From Leishmania martiniquensis (taxonomy: Eukaryota > Euglenozoa > Kinetoplastea > Trypanosomatida > Trypanosomatidae), in assembly GCF_017916325.1 (NCBI RefSeq), contig NC_090158.1:430001-494000 (forward strand): a stretch of DNA of 64,000 nt, read 5' to 3'. The stretch's first letter is position 1. Each line of letters starts with the position of its first letter. The notes below the pieces were generated by a model, which did no database searches, was not told the DNA's origin, and worked only from the letters and a program-made list of their open reading frames with translations. The position numbers were made by a program, and so were the translations under genes. Of this stretch, positions 63,125-64,000 are shown piece by piece.

Positions 63125-63569
63125 GGGCGGCGCGGGCAGGGAGGGCGGCATCCGCGCCCATGACGGGCAGCCGGCAACAGAGGAAACAGCCGAGTCCTTA
63201 CAGGGGCAGCCACACGGCCGTCGGCGCCGGCGCTCTCAGCACACACACACACGCGAACCGGAGCGGCCACAGTGACGTAGCAGCAGCCCAGGCGCCGCGC
63301 CGCACACAGGGGGAGGCAAAGAGGAGAAAGGCTGGTCGCGAGAGCTGGCAACGGCCAGGAGGTGCAACCACAGCGACCCCGTGCACGCATTAGCCACTGT
63401 GCGAGGGATAGAAACATCAAGCGAGAGCCATGTACGCCATCCACGCGGAGAGGGCACTACTCGGAAACACACGCCGAAGCACAGCGCACTACTTCTCAGC
63501 AGCATGGTGGTCCGCATCGTGCTCATGGTCGCCCTCCTTGTGCTCATGATCACCATGATGGTGGTCGCC
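63125..63569. repeat. HASP cassette 3' flank, copy next to the short HASP
   Basis: Matches 59040-59484 over 445 bp (3'UTR plus the last ~27 codons). Confidence 0.85.
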
Positions 63570-63710
63570 GTGATGGTGGTCGCCATGATGGTGGTCGCCA
63601 TGATGGTGGTCGCCATGATGGTGGTCGCCATGATGGTGGTCGCCATGATGGTGGTCGCCGTGGCCATGGTGGCCGTCTTTACTCGAGTCCTTTCCGCAGT
63701 AGGATCCCAT
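63489..63710 (-). CDS. Histidine-rich HASP (HASPA1-like), 8 pentapeptide repeats
   Basis: 73 residues, ATG at 63710. It begins MGSYCGKDSSKDGHHGH: Gly2 and Cys5 are the HASP dual-acylation sites. Seven GDHHH units and one GDHEH follow, then the tail KEGDHEHDADHHAAEK, identical to the 242-residue paralogue. Overall about one residue in three is His. It is the first HASP in transcription order, upstream of SHERP, matching HASPA1 in L. major. The spacer after the acylation signal differs from the long gene (SSKDGHHGH versus GTKDGGNGAANRG), although the flanks are near-identical. Confidence 0.9.
   Translation of the reverse strand: MGSYCGKDSSKDGHHGHGDHHHGDHHHGDHHHGDHHHGDHHHGDHHHGDHHHGDHEHKEGDHEHDADHHAAEK
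63540..63659 (-). repeat. 15-bp coding tandem repeat, 8 units
   Basis: Encodes the eight pentapeptides of the short HASP. The simple array lacks the 90-bp higher-order unit of the long gene. Confidence 0.9.
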
Positions 63711-64000
63711 TGTTTATAGGCGGAGGAGATAGGTGGGTGTGTATAGAGAGGACGAGGGTGGCTAAGGGTGCGTGAAGCACAGGTGCGGGGCTAAGCGAGT
63801 CGAGTAATCCGTGTGCGGGGGCGGTGTAGAGACTAGACGGACGTGCAATAGCTAGTGAGCTGCAGACGGTCGTGTAGAGGGGCCTGTAACGCAGAAACTC
63901 TGTGATGACGCACGTCAGGTCAGGACGTCCGGCGAGAGCGAGGCGAGGAGGAGCAGCAGATACAACTGAAGGCCGCACAAAGAGAGAGCTGCAGCGCGGC
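63687..64000. repeat. HASP cassette 5' flank, copy upstream of the short HASP
   Basis: Matches 60109-60422 and runs off the window edge. It contains the 5'UTR of the short HASP and a candidate acceptor near 63966. Confidence 0.85.

Larger units (their letters stand above)
61917..63488. other. Intergenic region between the short HASP and SHERP
   Basis: About 1.6 kb: SHERP 5' region, the shared 348-bp block (62235-62582), unique sequence with a CA run near 62865, then the duplicated HASP 3' flank (from 63125). No other gene seen. Confidence 0.7.

Overview
The window looks like trypanosomatid nuclear DNA, specifically Leishmania. Every convincing gene is intron-less and lies on the minus strand, so the window is one directional polycistronic unit read from right to left. 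Genes are separated by 0.7-6 kb of GC-rich sequence full of CA/GT, GA/CT and GT microsatellites. Many ATGs are preceded by a polypyrimidine tract and an AG, as expected for spliced-leader trans-splicing. The right-hand end carries a HASP/SHERP surface-protein cluster, the hallmark of chromosome 23 in subgenus Leishmania. The histidine-rich form of two HASPs suggests a species other than L. major or L. donovani; I infer the L. mexicana complex from memory, not from a search.

Left part (1-29.4 kb): two tandem GH32 beta-fructosidase paralogues, the left one partial and lacking the catalytic Asp motif; an NDUFAF7/MidA-type mitochondrial methyltransferase; a giant 2878-residue protein with an FCP1-like HAD phosphatase core; a doubtful 113-residue ORF; a small membrane protein; a cytosolic-type leucyl aminopeptidase (M17); a single-pass membrane protein with chitobiase-C-terminal-like repeats; and a protein with TerB-like helical segments. 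These look like conserved housekeeping or kinetoplastid-specific genes.

Middle (29.4-50.2 kb): three consecutive genes for BAR-like coiled-coil proteins (231, 747 and 302 aa), the last with an N-myristoylation start, then a 1067-residue degenerate DEAD-box-like protein with an RGG/Ser/Asn-rich tail. The intervals hold two long inverted repeats and probable degenerate retroposons (SIDER/DIRE class). One 348-bp repeat appears identical at 2.9 kb and 35.7 kb, with a diverged relative at 53.4 kb.

Right part (50.2-64 kb): in transcription order, a His-rich HASP (73 aa), SHERP (57 aa), a longer His-rich HASP (242 aa) and an acidic HASPB-like protein (110 aa). The two His-rich genes sit in duplicated cassettes with near-identical 5' and 3' flanks, and a 348-bp block is shared upstream of SHERP and of the long HASP. 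The HASPs carry Met-Gly-Ser-X-Cys N-termini suited to myristoylation plus palmitoylation. They differ by 8 versus 40 histidine pentapeptides, so this is a rapidly evolving surface-antigen locus.

Several open frames in the window begin at GTG or TTG. I moved those starts to the first ATG, usually one that follows a visible splice acceptor.
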